Part shown: piece after piece, positions 30,083-38,474 of the stretch
Position numbering within the stretch: the stretch's first letter is position 1
How the letters are laid out: every line of letters starts with the position of its first letter
NCBI GenBank assembly: GCA_025362495.1
Contig: JANYGI010000087.1
Location: 1 to 64,000 of the forward strand
Direction: 5' to 3'
Source: Byssovorax sp.
GTDB lineage: Bacteria > Myxococcota_A > Polyangia > Polyangiales > Polyangiaceae
DNA: 64,000 nt
Made by a program: the position numbers and the translations under genes
The notes under the pieces: generated by a model
Seen by the model: only the letters and a program-made list of their open reading frames with translations
Databases searched by the model: none
What the model was told of the DNA's origin: nothing

Positions 30083-30318
30083 GGCGCGCGCCAGGCCGCG
30101 AGATCGGGGAAGTAGAACGAAGCGCAGTAGAGGCCGAGGCTGGCGACGGCGCACACCCACACCAGCACGACGAGGACGGGGAGACGCGCCGAGGGATCGT
30201 ACGCCATCTTCGTCTCGTGGTCGTCGGTCGCGCTCTCCACGAGATCGGGGAGGCCCGCCTCCATCGCGTCCGGACCGGCGACGGCCGCGGATTTCGACTT
30301 ACTCGCCAAGGCGCTCAT
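30079..30318 (-). CDS. small single-TM protein in the cbb3 operon
   Basis: 79 aa from the ATG at 30318, which overlaps the previous gene by 20 bases; a start at an internal Met near residue 19 is also possible. A polar acidic N-terminal half precedes one helix (LPVLVVLVWVCAVASLGLYCASF). No family is recognised. Its place between the two-TM protein and ccoI suggests a cbb3 assembly or accessory role, comparable in position to ccoH or ccoS, but there is no sequence proof of either. Confidence 0.55.
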   Translation of the reverse strand: MSALASKSKSAAVAGPDAMEAGLPDLVESATDDHETKMAYDPSARLPVLVVLVWVCAVASLGLYCASFYFPDLAAWRAP

Positions 30319-30580
30319 ATTCGGCCTCCATCTCCAGCATCTCGTACTTGGAGCGTTCCACGTCGACGAACTGCTTGGTCACATAACACCACACCAGCAG
30401 GCAGAGCCAGCCGGCCGCGACGATGAAGTAGATCGTCACCGGGATCTCGGCGAAGCCCTTCACCTCGGTACCGCCGAGGGTGAAGATGAACTCGGCGATC
30501 TTGTAGACGAAGGCGATGCCCGAGAGGCCGATGCCGACGACCATGACGACCCACAGGAGGATCTTCTCCCGGCTCTCCAT
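30299..30580 (-). CDS. small two-TM protein in the cbb3 operon (possible CcoQ-like)
   Basis: 93 aa from the ATG at 30580. A GTG at 30622 would overlap the end of ccoO and is less likely. Two hydrophobic segments (about residues 8-27 and 40-64) are followed by a charged, Glu-rich C-terminal helix EMLEMEAEYERLGE. It occupies the usual place of ccoQ directly after ccoO, but the canonical one-helix CcoQ layout is not matched, so the assignment is positional. Confidence 0.6.
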   Translation of the reverse strand: MESREKILLWVVMVVGIGLSGIAFVYKIAEFIFTLGGTEVKGFAEIPVTIYFIVAAGWLCLLVWCYVTKQFVDVERSKYEMLEMEAEYERLGE

Positions 30581-30605
30581 CCGCCCCGTGGCGTTGTAGC
30601 GACTG

Positions 30606-31238
30606 TCACTTTGCTTCTGCACTGGCTTGCCTTTCTTCGCGCGCGATCACCTCGGGGGTCGCCCAGCTTCCCAGCCATTGAACGTAGGTGATCACGGCCA
30701 TTCCCTTCTTGTTCGGGACCTCGCCTTCGAAGAACCAGGAGTACTTCGGCATCACCGACGACGGGACGACGATCGTCGGATCGTAGAGGTGGGCAACATG
30801 CCAGTCGTTGGAGTGGCGCCCGCTCTCGCGGATGAGATCCGGCCCGACCCGGCGCGTGCCGAAGAGGTGGGGCAGAAACATCTCGTTCATGTACTCGCCG
30901 GCATACGACACCTTGCCGAAGCGCCCGTCCTCGTTGGAGACGGGGCGCACGAACTGGGAGTGGCAGTGCCAGCACGCCTCCGCGATGTACATGTCGCGGC
31001 CGAGCTTGAGCGCCTCGCGGAAGGAAGCGCCATTGGCCTCGCCGTAGTACTGCTTGAACTCGGCCGGGTAGCGGCGGGCGAGGTCCTTGAAGTCGAGGCT
31101 CGCCTCGGGGGCGATCTCCTCGAGCTTCTTGTAGGGGATCTTCGACAGGTGGGTTATCGGGAGCACTCCCTCGACCACGACCGAGAGGGCGAAGCAGCCG
31201 AGTCCACCGGCGAGCAAGATGGTTGCGATCTTTTCCAT
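30606..31238 (-). CDS. ccoO: cbb3 cytochrome oxidase subunit II, monohaem (CcoO)
   Basis: 210 aa with an N-terminal helix (about residues 5-25) and one haem c site CWHCH in IAEACWHCHSQFVRP. Conserved surroundings include GRDMYIAEACW, YAGEYMNEMFLPHLFGTRRVGPDL and VMPKYSWFFEG, the last carrying a likely distal Met. CcoO passes electrons into CcoN. It follows ccoN with 12 bases between. Confidence 0.93.
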   Translation of the reverse strand: MEKIATILLAGGLGCFALSVVVEGVLPITHLSKIPYKKLEEIAPEASLDFKDLARRYPAEFKQYYGEANGASFREALKLGRDMYIAEACWHCHSQFVRPVSNEDGRFGKVSYAGEYMNEMFLPHLFGTRRVGPDLIRESGRHSNDWHVAHLYDPTIVVPSSVMPKYSWFFEGEVPNKKGMAVITYVQWLGSWATPEVIAREERQASAEAK

Positions 31239-31250
31239 GGTGCGCCTCGT

Positions 31251-32672
31251 TCAGCTCGCCGCCGCGATGGGCTCGCCGGCCGCGGGTTCGGCCGCGCCAG
31301 AGTGTCCGCGCGCAGTCATCCACATGTTGTAAACCTGCATGAGCTGCCCGCTGATGATCAGGAGCCCGGCGATGGTGCGAAGGTGCCAGAAGGGCATCGA
31401 CGCCGTCAGCGAGCGCTCCCACGGAGCGAGGTTCTGCCAGAGGTAGCCCTGGACGACACCCGCGATGGTGAGGTCGAGGAACATCACGAGGAGGCCGATG
31501 GTGCTGAACCAGTAGTTGAGGTGGTTCAAGCGCTCGCTCCACCAGGCGAAGCCGGTGAGCTTCGGCCAGAGATAGACCACCATGCCGATGATCCAGAAGC
31601 TGAACACGCCGAACATGACGAGGTGGGCGTGGGCCACGACCCAGTCGGTGAAGTGGATCAGGCGCTGGAACGTGAGCGTCGTCTGGAAGGCGCACTGGAG
31701 GCAGGTGATGAAGTACATCACCATCCCGGTGTAGAACCAGCGGATCGGCAGGCTGGTGCGGAGCATGTCGCCCTTGCCACGCAGGGTGACGAAGAAGTTG
31801 ACGATGACGGTGAAGACCACGATCTCCACGGCGATGGTGCTCATGACGGCGCCGTACTGCGCGTACATGGGGATCGGGCTGTAGAAGAAGTGGTGGACCC
31901 CGTTGAGGGGGTAGAAGAAGGCCAGACCCCAGAAGCCCACGAGCGAGAGCGTGTGGCTCCAGACCGGCTTCTTGAGGATGACCGGCACGAAGTAGTACAT
32001 CATGCCCCAGCCGAGCGGCGTCACCGTGAGGCCGACGAGATCATGAATGTAGAGGCCCGTCACCGCCGCTCCGCCCGCGCCGGGGACGAAGTACTGCGGG
32101 ACGAAGTTGCCCATGATGTACGTTAGCGGCATCCACACCATCATGGCGCCGAAGTACCAGAGGGTGACGTAGAGCTTGCGCGCCCGGATCCGCAGGATCG
32201 GCGTCGCCACGTTGGCGATCAGGAGGGCGGCGCCGAGGACCACGAACGGATCGACGAACGTGGGAGTCTCTCCCCACTCGATCCCTTGGGCCTTGCCACC
32301 GATGATACCGAGCATGGCCCCGCCGATGATCAGCTGCCAAGCGCCGAAGACCAGCCACGAGAGCTTCTTCGAGAGGACCTTCTGGCCCGTGAGCCGGGGG
32401 ACGATCCAGTAGAGCGCCGCCATGAAGTTGTTGAGCAAGAAGCCGTAGGCGATGGCGTTGGTGTGCACCATGCGCAGGCGCCCGGGAGAGAGCAGCTGGA
32501 CGCCGGGGAACGGGTAGAGCCGGCTGAGCTGGAGGGCGTAGAACAGCCCCGCGAAGAGCGAGAGGAAGAAGAACGAGAATCCGGCGATGATGTGCGCCTT
32601 GACGATCGGTCTCTCGACCAGCGGTCCGGCGTCGGCCTGAGGGGTTGTAGCGGTTGCGGTTGCGGTGGTCAT
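31251..32672 (-). CDS. ccoN: cbb3 cytochrome oxidase catalytic subunit I (CcoN)
   Basis: 473 aa, twelve helices. This is the high-affinity O2-reducing subunit of C-type haem-copper oxidases. GRLRMVHTNAIAYGFLLNNFMAALYWIVPRLTG carries a haem ligand, GLYIHDLVGLTVTPLGWGMMYYFVP and GVHHFFYSPIP the CuB/haem b3 environment, and HFTDWVVAHAHLVMFGVFSFWIIG the final ligands. The first residues are a short Thr/Ala-rich stretch. It lies 10 bases from the dihaem cytochrome gene and is followed by ccoO. Confidence 0.95.
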   Translation of the reverse strand: MTTATATATTPQADAGPLVERPIVKAHIIAGFSFFFLSLFAGLFYALQLSRLYPFPGVQLLSPGRLRMVHTNAIAYGFLLNNFMAALYWIVPRLTGQKVLSKKLSWLVFGAWQLIIGGAMLGIIGGKAQGIEWGETPTFVDPFVVLGAALLIANVATPILRIRARKLYVTLWYFGAMMVWMPLTYIMGNFVPQYFVPGAGGAAVTGLYIHDLVGLTVTPLGWGMMYYFVPVILKKPVWSHTLSLVGFWGLAFFYPLNGVHHFFYSPIPMYAQYGAVMSTIAVEIVVFTVIVNFFVTLRGKGDMLRTSLPIRWFYTGMVMYFITCLQCAFQTTLTFQRLIHFTDWVVAHAHLVMFGVFSFWIIGMVVYLWPKLTGFAWWSERLNHLNYWFSTIGLLVMFLDLTIAGVVQGYLWQNLAPWERSLTASMPFWHLRTIAGLLIISGQLMQVYNMWMTARGHSGAAEPAAGEPIAAAS

Positions 32673-32682
32673 GGATCCTCGC

Positions 32683-33717
32683 CTACTTGCCCTTGGGCGC
32701 CGTCAGGGGTTTGGCCGGAGGAGCGGCGCCGGCCGACGCGCTGGCCGACGGAGCTGCCGTGGCGGCGGGAGGGGGCTCCGGCGCAGGGGGCGGAGGCGGA
32801 GGCGGGTTCCAGGCCGGCTGATCCGCCATGGCCTTCTTCATCGCGTACCCCTCGGCGCTGTCGCGCTTCTGGATCAGCGACTCGACATAATAGGCGAGGC
32901 CCCAGAGCTGCTGGTGAGTCAGCGTCGCGCCCCACGAGGGCATCGCCGTGCCGCCGACGCCGGCGGCGATCACCCGCACGAGCTCGTCCTTCGTGGTCGC
33001 GCTCTTGGTGCGATCGATGAGGAAATCCGGCGGGCGAATGGGAGCACCCCAGTCGCTGTCCTTCTCGACCGAGGCGTACTGGTCGGGGCGAAAGCCCGTC
33101 AGGGTGATCTCGTAGGCCTTCATGTGCTCGGCGATCGTCGGCATCGTCACGTAGGCCGGGTGGCAGCTCGAGCACGCCGCGAGGCCGTGATAGACCTTCT
33201 CGCCCTCCTCGATGCCGCGCTCCGGGTGCTTGCGCCAGGGATCGGGCTTGACGGCCACGACGGCTCCGGGGGTCTCCTTCTGCCAGACCTCGGAGAAGGT
33301 CTTGATGTAGGCCACGATGGCGCGCTTGTCCTCTTCACCGATCAGCTTCCACGACGGCATCGAGGTGCCGTTGAGGCCGTGGTTGATGGTGACGAGGAGG
33401 TCCTCGTCGCGCGGCAGCGTGCCCGCGGGCACGGCGGCGAACTTGACGCGGCCCTTGCGGAAATCACGGGGCTTGGGGTCGAGGAAGCGCGCGGCTTGCC
33501 CCTCGCCATCGCCGTTCTCTCCGTGGCAACCGACGCAGTAGAGCGAGTATTGCTCGCGCCCGCGCTTGAGGGTGGCAGCCTCCCTGGACGACGAGCCGCG
33601 CAGGAGCTCGTCCGGGCCCCAGACGTCGGTCGTGCAGGATGCGAGGGCGCCGCCGAGGCCAATCAACCCCAGCAGCGGGGCGACTCTCCAGGCGAGCGAT
33701 GGATGGTGACGAGTCAC
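32683..33717 (-). CDS. lipid-anchored dihaem cytochrome c, probable CcoP substitute
   Basis: 344 aa from the GTG at 33717, with AAGGAG nine bases upstream. A signal peptide ends in lipobox ALASC. Two cytochrome c domains follow: the first with CVGCH and a distal Met in GTSMPSWK, the second with CSSCH and GTAMPSWG. The tail from about residue 295 is Pro/Ala-rich (a run of Pro then Ala/Ser). Canonical CcoP has two haems too but is anchored by an N-terminal transmembrane domain, which is missing here. Its location directly before ccoN makes it the likely third subunit or electron donor of the cbb3 enzyme. Confidence 0.85.
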   Translation of the reverse strand: MTRHHPSLAWRVAPLLGLIGLGGALASCTTDVWGPDELLRGSSSREAATLKRGREQYSLYCVGCHGENGDGEGQAARFLDPKPRDFRKGRVKFAAVPAGTLPRDEDLLVTINHGLNGTSMPSWKLIGEEDKRAIVAYIKTFSEVWQKETPGAVVAVKPDPWRKHPERGIEEGEKVYHGLAACSSCHPAYVTMPTIAEHMKAYEITLTGFRPDQYASVEKDSDWGAPIRPPDFLIDRTKSATTKDELVRVIAAGVGGTAMPSWGATLTHQQLWGLAYYVESLIQKRDSAEGYAMKKAMADQPAWNPPPPPPPAPEPPPAATAAPSASASAGAAPPAKPLTAPKGK

Positions 33718-33809
33718 GTGGATTGGCTCCTTGGCTGGGTGAATGAAGAGCGCACGAGTCCACGGCCCTCCGGGTCGAGAGCGCGTCCGTGCGGGGTCGA
33801 GATCGGGTG

Positions 33810-34757
33810 TTAGCGGGCGCTCTCGCGCAGATCGGCGAGGTCGAGAGTGAGCTCGGAGCGGTCGCTTTGCCCCACCGAGGCCTGCGTCTCGGCGCGCTGG
33901 GCGCCCGCGTAGCCGGCGGCGACCGCGACGACGCGCGCCGGGCCGACGGGCACGTCGGCGAGGACGAACTCCCCTCCTTCGCCGGTGGTGGTCACGTACG
34001 GGTGGTCGGCGACGACGATCCAGGCGCCCTCGCCAGGGTGGTTGTCGCAGCGCACCTGGTAAAACCCCGGCTCCGGCAGCTCCAGCGTCCGGGGCTCGGC
34101 CTGGGGAGGCAAGGGGCGATTGGCCGGCAAGCGCCCCACCCCGTGAAAATGCAGGGTGTGCAGCGACGAGTCGCGGTTGACGAGGCGCACGCGGTCCTCC
34201 CCCTCTACGACGTAGAGCGGCTTCTCGTAGCGCGAGCCCTGGATGACGAGATCCACCGCGGCGGTCTGGAGGACTGGCTTTCCGGGACCGGGGGCGTCGA
34301 GGTAGACAATCGCACCGACGACGCCCTTGCCGCCCGCGACCACGCGCCCATGAATCGAGCCGGACGCAAAAGGCCCTGTTGCCGGGCGGTACTCGGTGCC
34401 TTGCGCCACCGTGCCCGAGGGGTGCGGAGGAGCGACGGCGATGACCTCGGTGGCGGTGCCGCGGGCGAAGGCCTGATAGAGCACCACGGTGATGACCATC
34501 TTCAGCGCCCAGACCGATCCGGTGGTCGCCACGAGGTGCGCCCACGAGAGGCGCCTCGCCCCGGCGAGGAGCAGCATCCCCGCCGGGATCACGGCCAGGT
34601 ACGAGACCGCGAATCGGAGGACGTGAGACGCCTCGCGAGGTGCCTTCCAGAGGGCGCCGCCGAAGAACAGGAACAGGGCCACGGAGAAGGTGACGAGCGC
34701 CGCATAGGCGACGATCGAAAGGCCAGTACCTGGAACGACGGACGAGCGCTTCTGCAC
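33810..34757 (-). CDS. membrane protein with a C-terminal cupredoxin/methylamine-utilisation-like domain
   Basis: 315 aa from a GTG at 34757. The N-terminus has about four hydrophobic segments (residues 12-120). The periplasmic C-terminal part resembles the carboxypeptidase-regulatory/plastocyanin-like group. It has SIHGRVVAGGKGVVGAIVYLDAPGPG, then RLVNRDSSLHTLHFHGVGRLP and YQVRCDNHPGEGAWIVVADHPY. His in LHTLHFHG plus Cys and His in RCDNHP could form a copper site. The segment EGGEFVLADVPVGPARVVAVAAGY has the turn of a carboxypeptidase-regulatory-like fold. It begins the cbb3 operon, 92 bases before the cytochrome gene, so a role in copper delivery or electron supply is plausible. Confidence 0.7.
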   Translation of the reverse strand: MQKRSSVVPGTGLSIVAYAALVTFSVALFLFFGGALWKAPREASHVLRFAVSYLAVIPAGMLLLAGARRLSWAHLVATTGSVWALKMVITVVLYQAFARGTATEVIAVAPPHPSGTVAQGTEYRPATGPFASGSIHGRVVAGGKGVVGAIVYLDAPGPGKPVLQTAAVDLVIQGSRYEKPLYVVEGEDRVRLVNRDSSLHTLHFHGVGRLPANRPLPPQAEPRTLELPEPGFYQVRCDNHPGEGAWIVVADHPYVTTTGEGGEFVLADVPVGPARVVAVAAGYAGAQRAETQASVGQSDRSELTLDLADLRESAR

Positions 34758-34870
34758 GGTGACGAGCCGTTTAGCAAGGGGCAGACCACCGCTCGATCGA
34801 GGCGAATCACGTATGTTTCGGTTTCAATCGGCGCAGCGCGCGCGCTGAAAACGCAGGGCTTGCGCGGCGC

Positions 34871-36097
34871 TCAATGATGGATCGTGATCGAGATGGCGTA
34901 GGCCAGCACGCCAAGTGACGCACCCAGGAGCACGCAAACTGCGATGATCATTGCAATCTCGCGGACCCGCGCCAAGCGCGCGAGGTTTGCGGGGGCGCGC
35001 GTGGGGCGCAGCTGGATCCCGGAGGTCGGCGGACTCACACGCACGGAACGCGCGGACCTGGGCTCGACGGCGAGGAGCGTATCGGGGAGGAGCGTCCCGA
35101 CCCACTCGGCGTCGATGGGGCGAATCTGGCTGATGTCGCGGTCGCCGGCGATCGGGCTGGGCGCGGCCATCGGCGAGCGATCGCGCTGCGAGGCACGGGC
35201 AGGCTCGACCTTCGAGAGCTGCGGTAGCAGGCGGAGCAGCTCGACCCGGAGCTCGCGCGCGCTCTGCTGCCGGTCTTGAGGGCGCTTGGCCATCGCCTTG
35301 AGGATCACCGCCTCGAGCCCGGGGTGGAGGCCTGGCAGGAGCAGGCTCGGCGGCCGCGGCACCTCGCTCATGTGGGCAATCCAGGCGGCCATGGGGTTCT
35401 GGTGCTCGAAGGGGAGATGGCCAGTCACGAGCTGATAGAGCAGCACGCCGCACGCATAGAGGTCAGTCAGGGCTGTGACGTCGGTGCCCTGGCACTGCTC
35501 CGGTGCCATGTACGCCGGAGTGCCGATGAGCGAGCCAGCGACGGTGATGGCGTCCACGTCCTGATCGAGGTCAATCGCTCGATCGATCTGCTTGGCGATG
35601 CCGAAATCGAGGAGCTTGACCCGATCGCCGGCGGCGTCGACGGCGAGCATCACGTTCTCGGGCTTGAGATCCCGGTGAACGATGCCCTCGGCGTGGGCCG
35701 CGCCGAGCGCGCCCGCGATCTGGATGACGATGCGCACGGCGCGCTCCTCCGAGAGGCGCCCGCGCGCCGCGAGCTCGGCAAACAGGTCTTGTCCCTCGAG
35801 CAGCTCCATCACGAGGAACGCCATGCCACGATCGACGCCGTACTCGAAGACGCGGACGCAGTTGGGGTGGCGGATCCGCATCGCCGCCGAGGCCTCGCGG
35901 TCGAAGCGGGCGCGCATCTGATCGTGGGCGATCAGGTGCGGCAAAAGGACCTTGATGGCCACGGGGCGACGAGTCCCGATCTCCACACCACGATAGACCG
36001 CCCCCATCGAACCTTCGCCCAGCAGCGTCAGGATCTCGTAGCGGCCCACGAGCACCGAGCCGAGGAGAGGGTCCGAGAGTTTTTTGCGTGCATGCAT
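34871..36097 (-). CDS. serine/threonine protein kinase with C-terminal transmembrane helix
   Basis: 408 aa from the ATG at 36097; an upstream in-frame extension has no kinase features. The Hanks-type domain covers about residues 20-290: glycine loop LGEGSMGAVY, K49 in VAIKVL, catalytic loop HRDLKPEN, DFG in LLDFGIAKQ, GTPAYMAPEQ and the P+1 region. A roughly 90-residue Pro/Ser/Arg-rich linker follows, then a C-terminal helix (IAMIIAVCVLLGASLGVLAYAISI) with almost no external domain, so sensing would be cytoplasmic or membrane-based. This is the common myxobacterial Pkn layout. The gene is divergent from ddl. Confidence 0.93.
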   Translation of the reverse strand: MHARKKLSDPLLGSVLVGRYEILTLLGEGSMGAVYRGVEIGTRRPVAIKVLLPHLIAHDQMRARFDREASAAMRIRHPNCVRVFEYGVDRGMAFLVMELLEGQDLFAELAARGRLSEERAVRIVIQIAGALGAAHAEGIVHRDLKPENVMLAVDAAGDRVKLLDFGIAKQIDRAIDLDQDVDAITVAGSLIGTPAYMAPEQCQGTDVTALTDLYACGVLLYQLVTGHLPFEHQNPMAAWIAHMSEVPRPPSLLLPGLHPGLEAVILKAMAKRPQDRQQSARELRVELLRLLPQLSKVEPARASQRDRSPMAAPSPIAGDRDISQIRPIDAEWVGTLLPDTLLAVEPRSARSVRVSPPTSGIQLRPTRAPANLARLARVREIAMIIAVCVLLGASLGVLAYAISITIHH

Positions 36098-36297
36098 TGG
36101 CGCGCCGCCCTTGGCAATGTTGGTGCCAGCGAATGATGGAGTTATCGAAGCTCTTGCAATTGATTGCCTATTCGCAGGCACCACGCCTGGACGGATGGCT
36201 CCGGTGTAGGCAACGGGTTGCGTGAATCGCGCGGGCACAGGCGCCGCGGATGCTCTTCATTTCGACCTGGGCGCGGTTCGAGGTAGCCTCCCGCGCC

Positions 36298-37422
36298 ATG
36301 TCCGCCCCCAGGAAGCTCCGCGTCGCCGTCCTGTTCGGAGGCCGCTCGGCCGAGCACGAGATCTCGCTGCTGTCCGCTCGCAACGTCGTCGAAGCGCTCG
36401 ACCGCGAGCGCTTCGAGCCGATCCTCGTCGGCATCGACAAGAGCGGGCGCTGGCTGCTCCAGGAAGAGGCGTTGCTGCTCGGCGCCGCGCGCGATCCGCG
36501 GCTGGCGAAGCTCAACCAGAGCATGCCCGACGTGACGCTCGCGGCCCACCCGGGCGCGAGCGGCGCTGGCTCGCTCACCATCGGCGGAGCGGCCCCGGCC
36601 GGCATCGACGTGGTCTTCCCGGTCCTCCACGGGCCCATGGGGGAGGACGGCTGCATTCAAGGCCTCCTCGAGCTGGCGGGCGTGCCCTACGTCGGCGCGG
36701 GCGTGCTCGGCTCGTCGGTCGGCATGGATAAAGACGTGATGAAGCGGCTCCTGATCGAGGCCGAGATCCCGATCGTGCCCCACGTCACGCTCCGCCGCGC
36801 CGAGTGCGAGCGCAGCCCGCAGAAGGCCCTCGATCGCTGCGAGGAGATGGGCGGATACCCGCTCTTCGTCAAGCCGGCGAACCTCGGCTCCTCGGTCGGG
36901 GTGAGCCGCGCGAAAGACAGGCAATCTCTCGCCGACGCGATCGAGCATGCCTTCGAGTTCGATCTCAAGGTGATCGTCGAGAAGGCCGTGGACTCGCCCC
37001 GTGAGATCGAGTGTGCGGTGCTCGGCAACGACGAGCCGATCGCGTCGATCCCGGGGGAGATCGTGGTCGATCACCCGGACGGGTTCTACTCGTACACGGC
37101 GAAATACATCGACGACAAGGGCACGACGACGAAGATCCCCGCCGATCTGACGGGCGGGGAGATCAACGCCATCCAGCTCCTCTCGCTCCAGACGTTCCGT
37201 ACGCTGGAGTGCGCGGGCCTGGCGCGGATCGATTTCTTCCGGTCGAAGACGGGCGAGCTCTTCGTGAACGAGATCAACACCCTGCCTGGCTTCACCGCGA
37301 TATCGATGTACCCGAAGCTGTGGGAGGCGAGCGGGATCCCGCCGCGCGAGCTGGTGGGGAAGCTCATCGATCTGGCGCTGGAGCGCGGCGCGCGGCGGGC
37401 CAAGCTGCGGACGAGCACCTGA
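36298..37422 (+). CDS. ddl: D-alanine--D-alanine ligase
   Basis: 374 aa cytosolic ATP-grasp enzyme joining two D-alanines for peptidoglycan precursors. The N-terminal VAVLFGGRSAEHEISLLSA, the Gly-rich HGPMGEDGCIQGLLELAGVPYVGAG, the ATP-grasp core KPANLGSSVGVS and the C-terminal FVNEINTLPGFTAISMYPKLWEASG are diagnostic. The length and the long N-terminal domain match the DdlA subgroup. The ATG at 36298 is chosen because the family N-terminus starts there. The zinc dehydrogenase starts 4 bases downstream. Confidence 0.96.
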   Translation: MSAPRKLRVAVLFGGRSAEHEISLLSARNVVEALDRERFEPILVGIDKSGRWLLQEEALLLGAARDPRLAKLNQSMPDVTLAAHPGASGAGSLTIGGAAPAGIDVVFPVLHGPMGEDGCIQGLLELAGVPYVGAGVLGSSVGMDKDVMKRLLIEAEIPIVPHVTLRRAECERSPQKALDRCEEMGGYPLFVKPANLGSSVGVSRAKDRQSLADAIEHAFEFDLKVIVEKAVDSPREIECAVLGNDEPIASIPGEIVVDHPDGFYSYTAKYIDDKGTTTKIPADLTGGEINAIQLLSLQTFRTLECAGLARIDFFRSKTGELFVNEINTLPGFTAISMYPKLWEASGIPPRELVGKLIDLALERGARRAKLRTST

Positions 37423-37426
37423 GCCG

Positions 37427-38458
37427 GTGCGTGCCGTCGTCCTCCGCCAGCCCGGCGGCCCCGAAAAGCTGATCCTCGAGGAGGCGCCCGATCCGAGGGC
37501 CGAAGCCGACGACGTGCTCGTGCGCGTGCGCGCCTCGGCGGTGTGCGGGCGCGATCTCATCGATCGTCGCGGCGGCTTCCCGATGATGAAGCTGCCAATG
37601 ATCCTCGGGCACGAGTTCGCCGGTGAAGTCGTCGCGCTCGGGCCAGGCGCGGCCACGAGCGGATTCTCGGTCGGCGACCGCGTGGTGAATCTGCACCTCC
37701 CGAGCTGCGGCAACTGCCGTCGTTGCCTGGCGGGCGAAACGATCCTCTGCGAGAGGGCCTGGCAGAGCTTCGGTCACACCGTCGATGGGGGCTATGCCGA
37801 GCTGGTGGCGGCGCACCACCGCGCCCTCGTGAAGATCCCCGATACGCTGCCCTTCGAGCCGGCCTCGACGCTGATGTGCACCGCCGCGGTGGCCCTCCAG
37901 GCGCTGCGTACGCGCGGTCGCCTCTCGCTCGGAGAGACGGTGCTGATCACCGGCGCGAGCGGTGGAGTCGGCGTCATGGCCATCCAGGTGGCGCGGCGGA
38001 TGGGTGCGCGGGTGATCGCCACGACGACGAGCCCGGCCAAGGTCGACGCGCTCCTGGCGCTCGGCGCGCACGACGTGATCGTGAGCAAGGACGGGACGTT
38101 CCACAACGAGGTGATGCGGCGCAACGACGGCGGCGTCGATCTGGCGCTGGAGCTCACCGGGAGCGCGACCTTCAATGGCGCGCTCCGCAGCCTCCGGCGC
38201 GGCGGCCGCATCGTCGTGGTCGGCAACATCGAGACCGAGAAGCTCGCCGTGAACCCGGGCGCCCTCATCGTCTACGGGTATTCGATCATCGGCTCGGGCC
38301 GGTGCACGCACCGCGATCTGGAAGACGTGATCCAGATGGTGGGATCTGGCGAGATCCTGGCGCAGGTCGACCGCATTCTGCCGCTCGCCGAGGCCGCCCT
38401 TGCCCACCGGTTGCTGGCCGATCGGGCCGTCGTCGGCCGCGTGGTGCTGGTGCCGTGA
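37427..38458 (+). CDS. zinc-containing medium-chain alcohol dehydrogenase-like enzyme
   Basis: 343 aa from a GTG at 37427. The N-terminal GroES-like domain carries a catalytic-zinc Cys and His-Glu (VCGRD, GHEFAGEVV), and the structural zinc site LPSCGNCRRCLAGETILCE with four cysteines. The Rossmann domain has GASGGVGVMAIQVARRMGARVIATTTS as dinucleotide-binding loop, and the Rx at the end of its second strand is compatible with NADP. It reduces or oxidises an unidentified aldehyde or alcohol. It follows ddl by four bases, probably co-transcribed, and is convergent with the next gene. Confidence 0.9.
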   Translation: MRAVVLRQPGGPEKLILEEAPDPRAEADDVLVRVRASAVCGRDLIDRRGGFPMMKLPMILGHEFAGEVVALGPGAATSGFSVGDRVVNLHLPSCGNCRRCLAGETILCERAWQSFGHTVDGGYAELVAAHHRALVKIPDTLPFEPASTLMCTAAVALQALRTRGRLSLGETVLITGASGGVGVMAIQVARRMGARVIATTTSPAKVDALLALGAHDVIVSKDGTFHNEVMRRNDGGVDLALELTGSATFNGALRSLRRGGRIVVVGNIETEKLAVNPGALIVYGYSIIGSGRCTHRDLEDVIQMVGSGEILAQVDRILPLAEAALAHRLLADRAVVGRVVLVP

Positions 38459-38474
38459 TCCGGCATCCGCCGAG

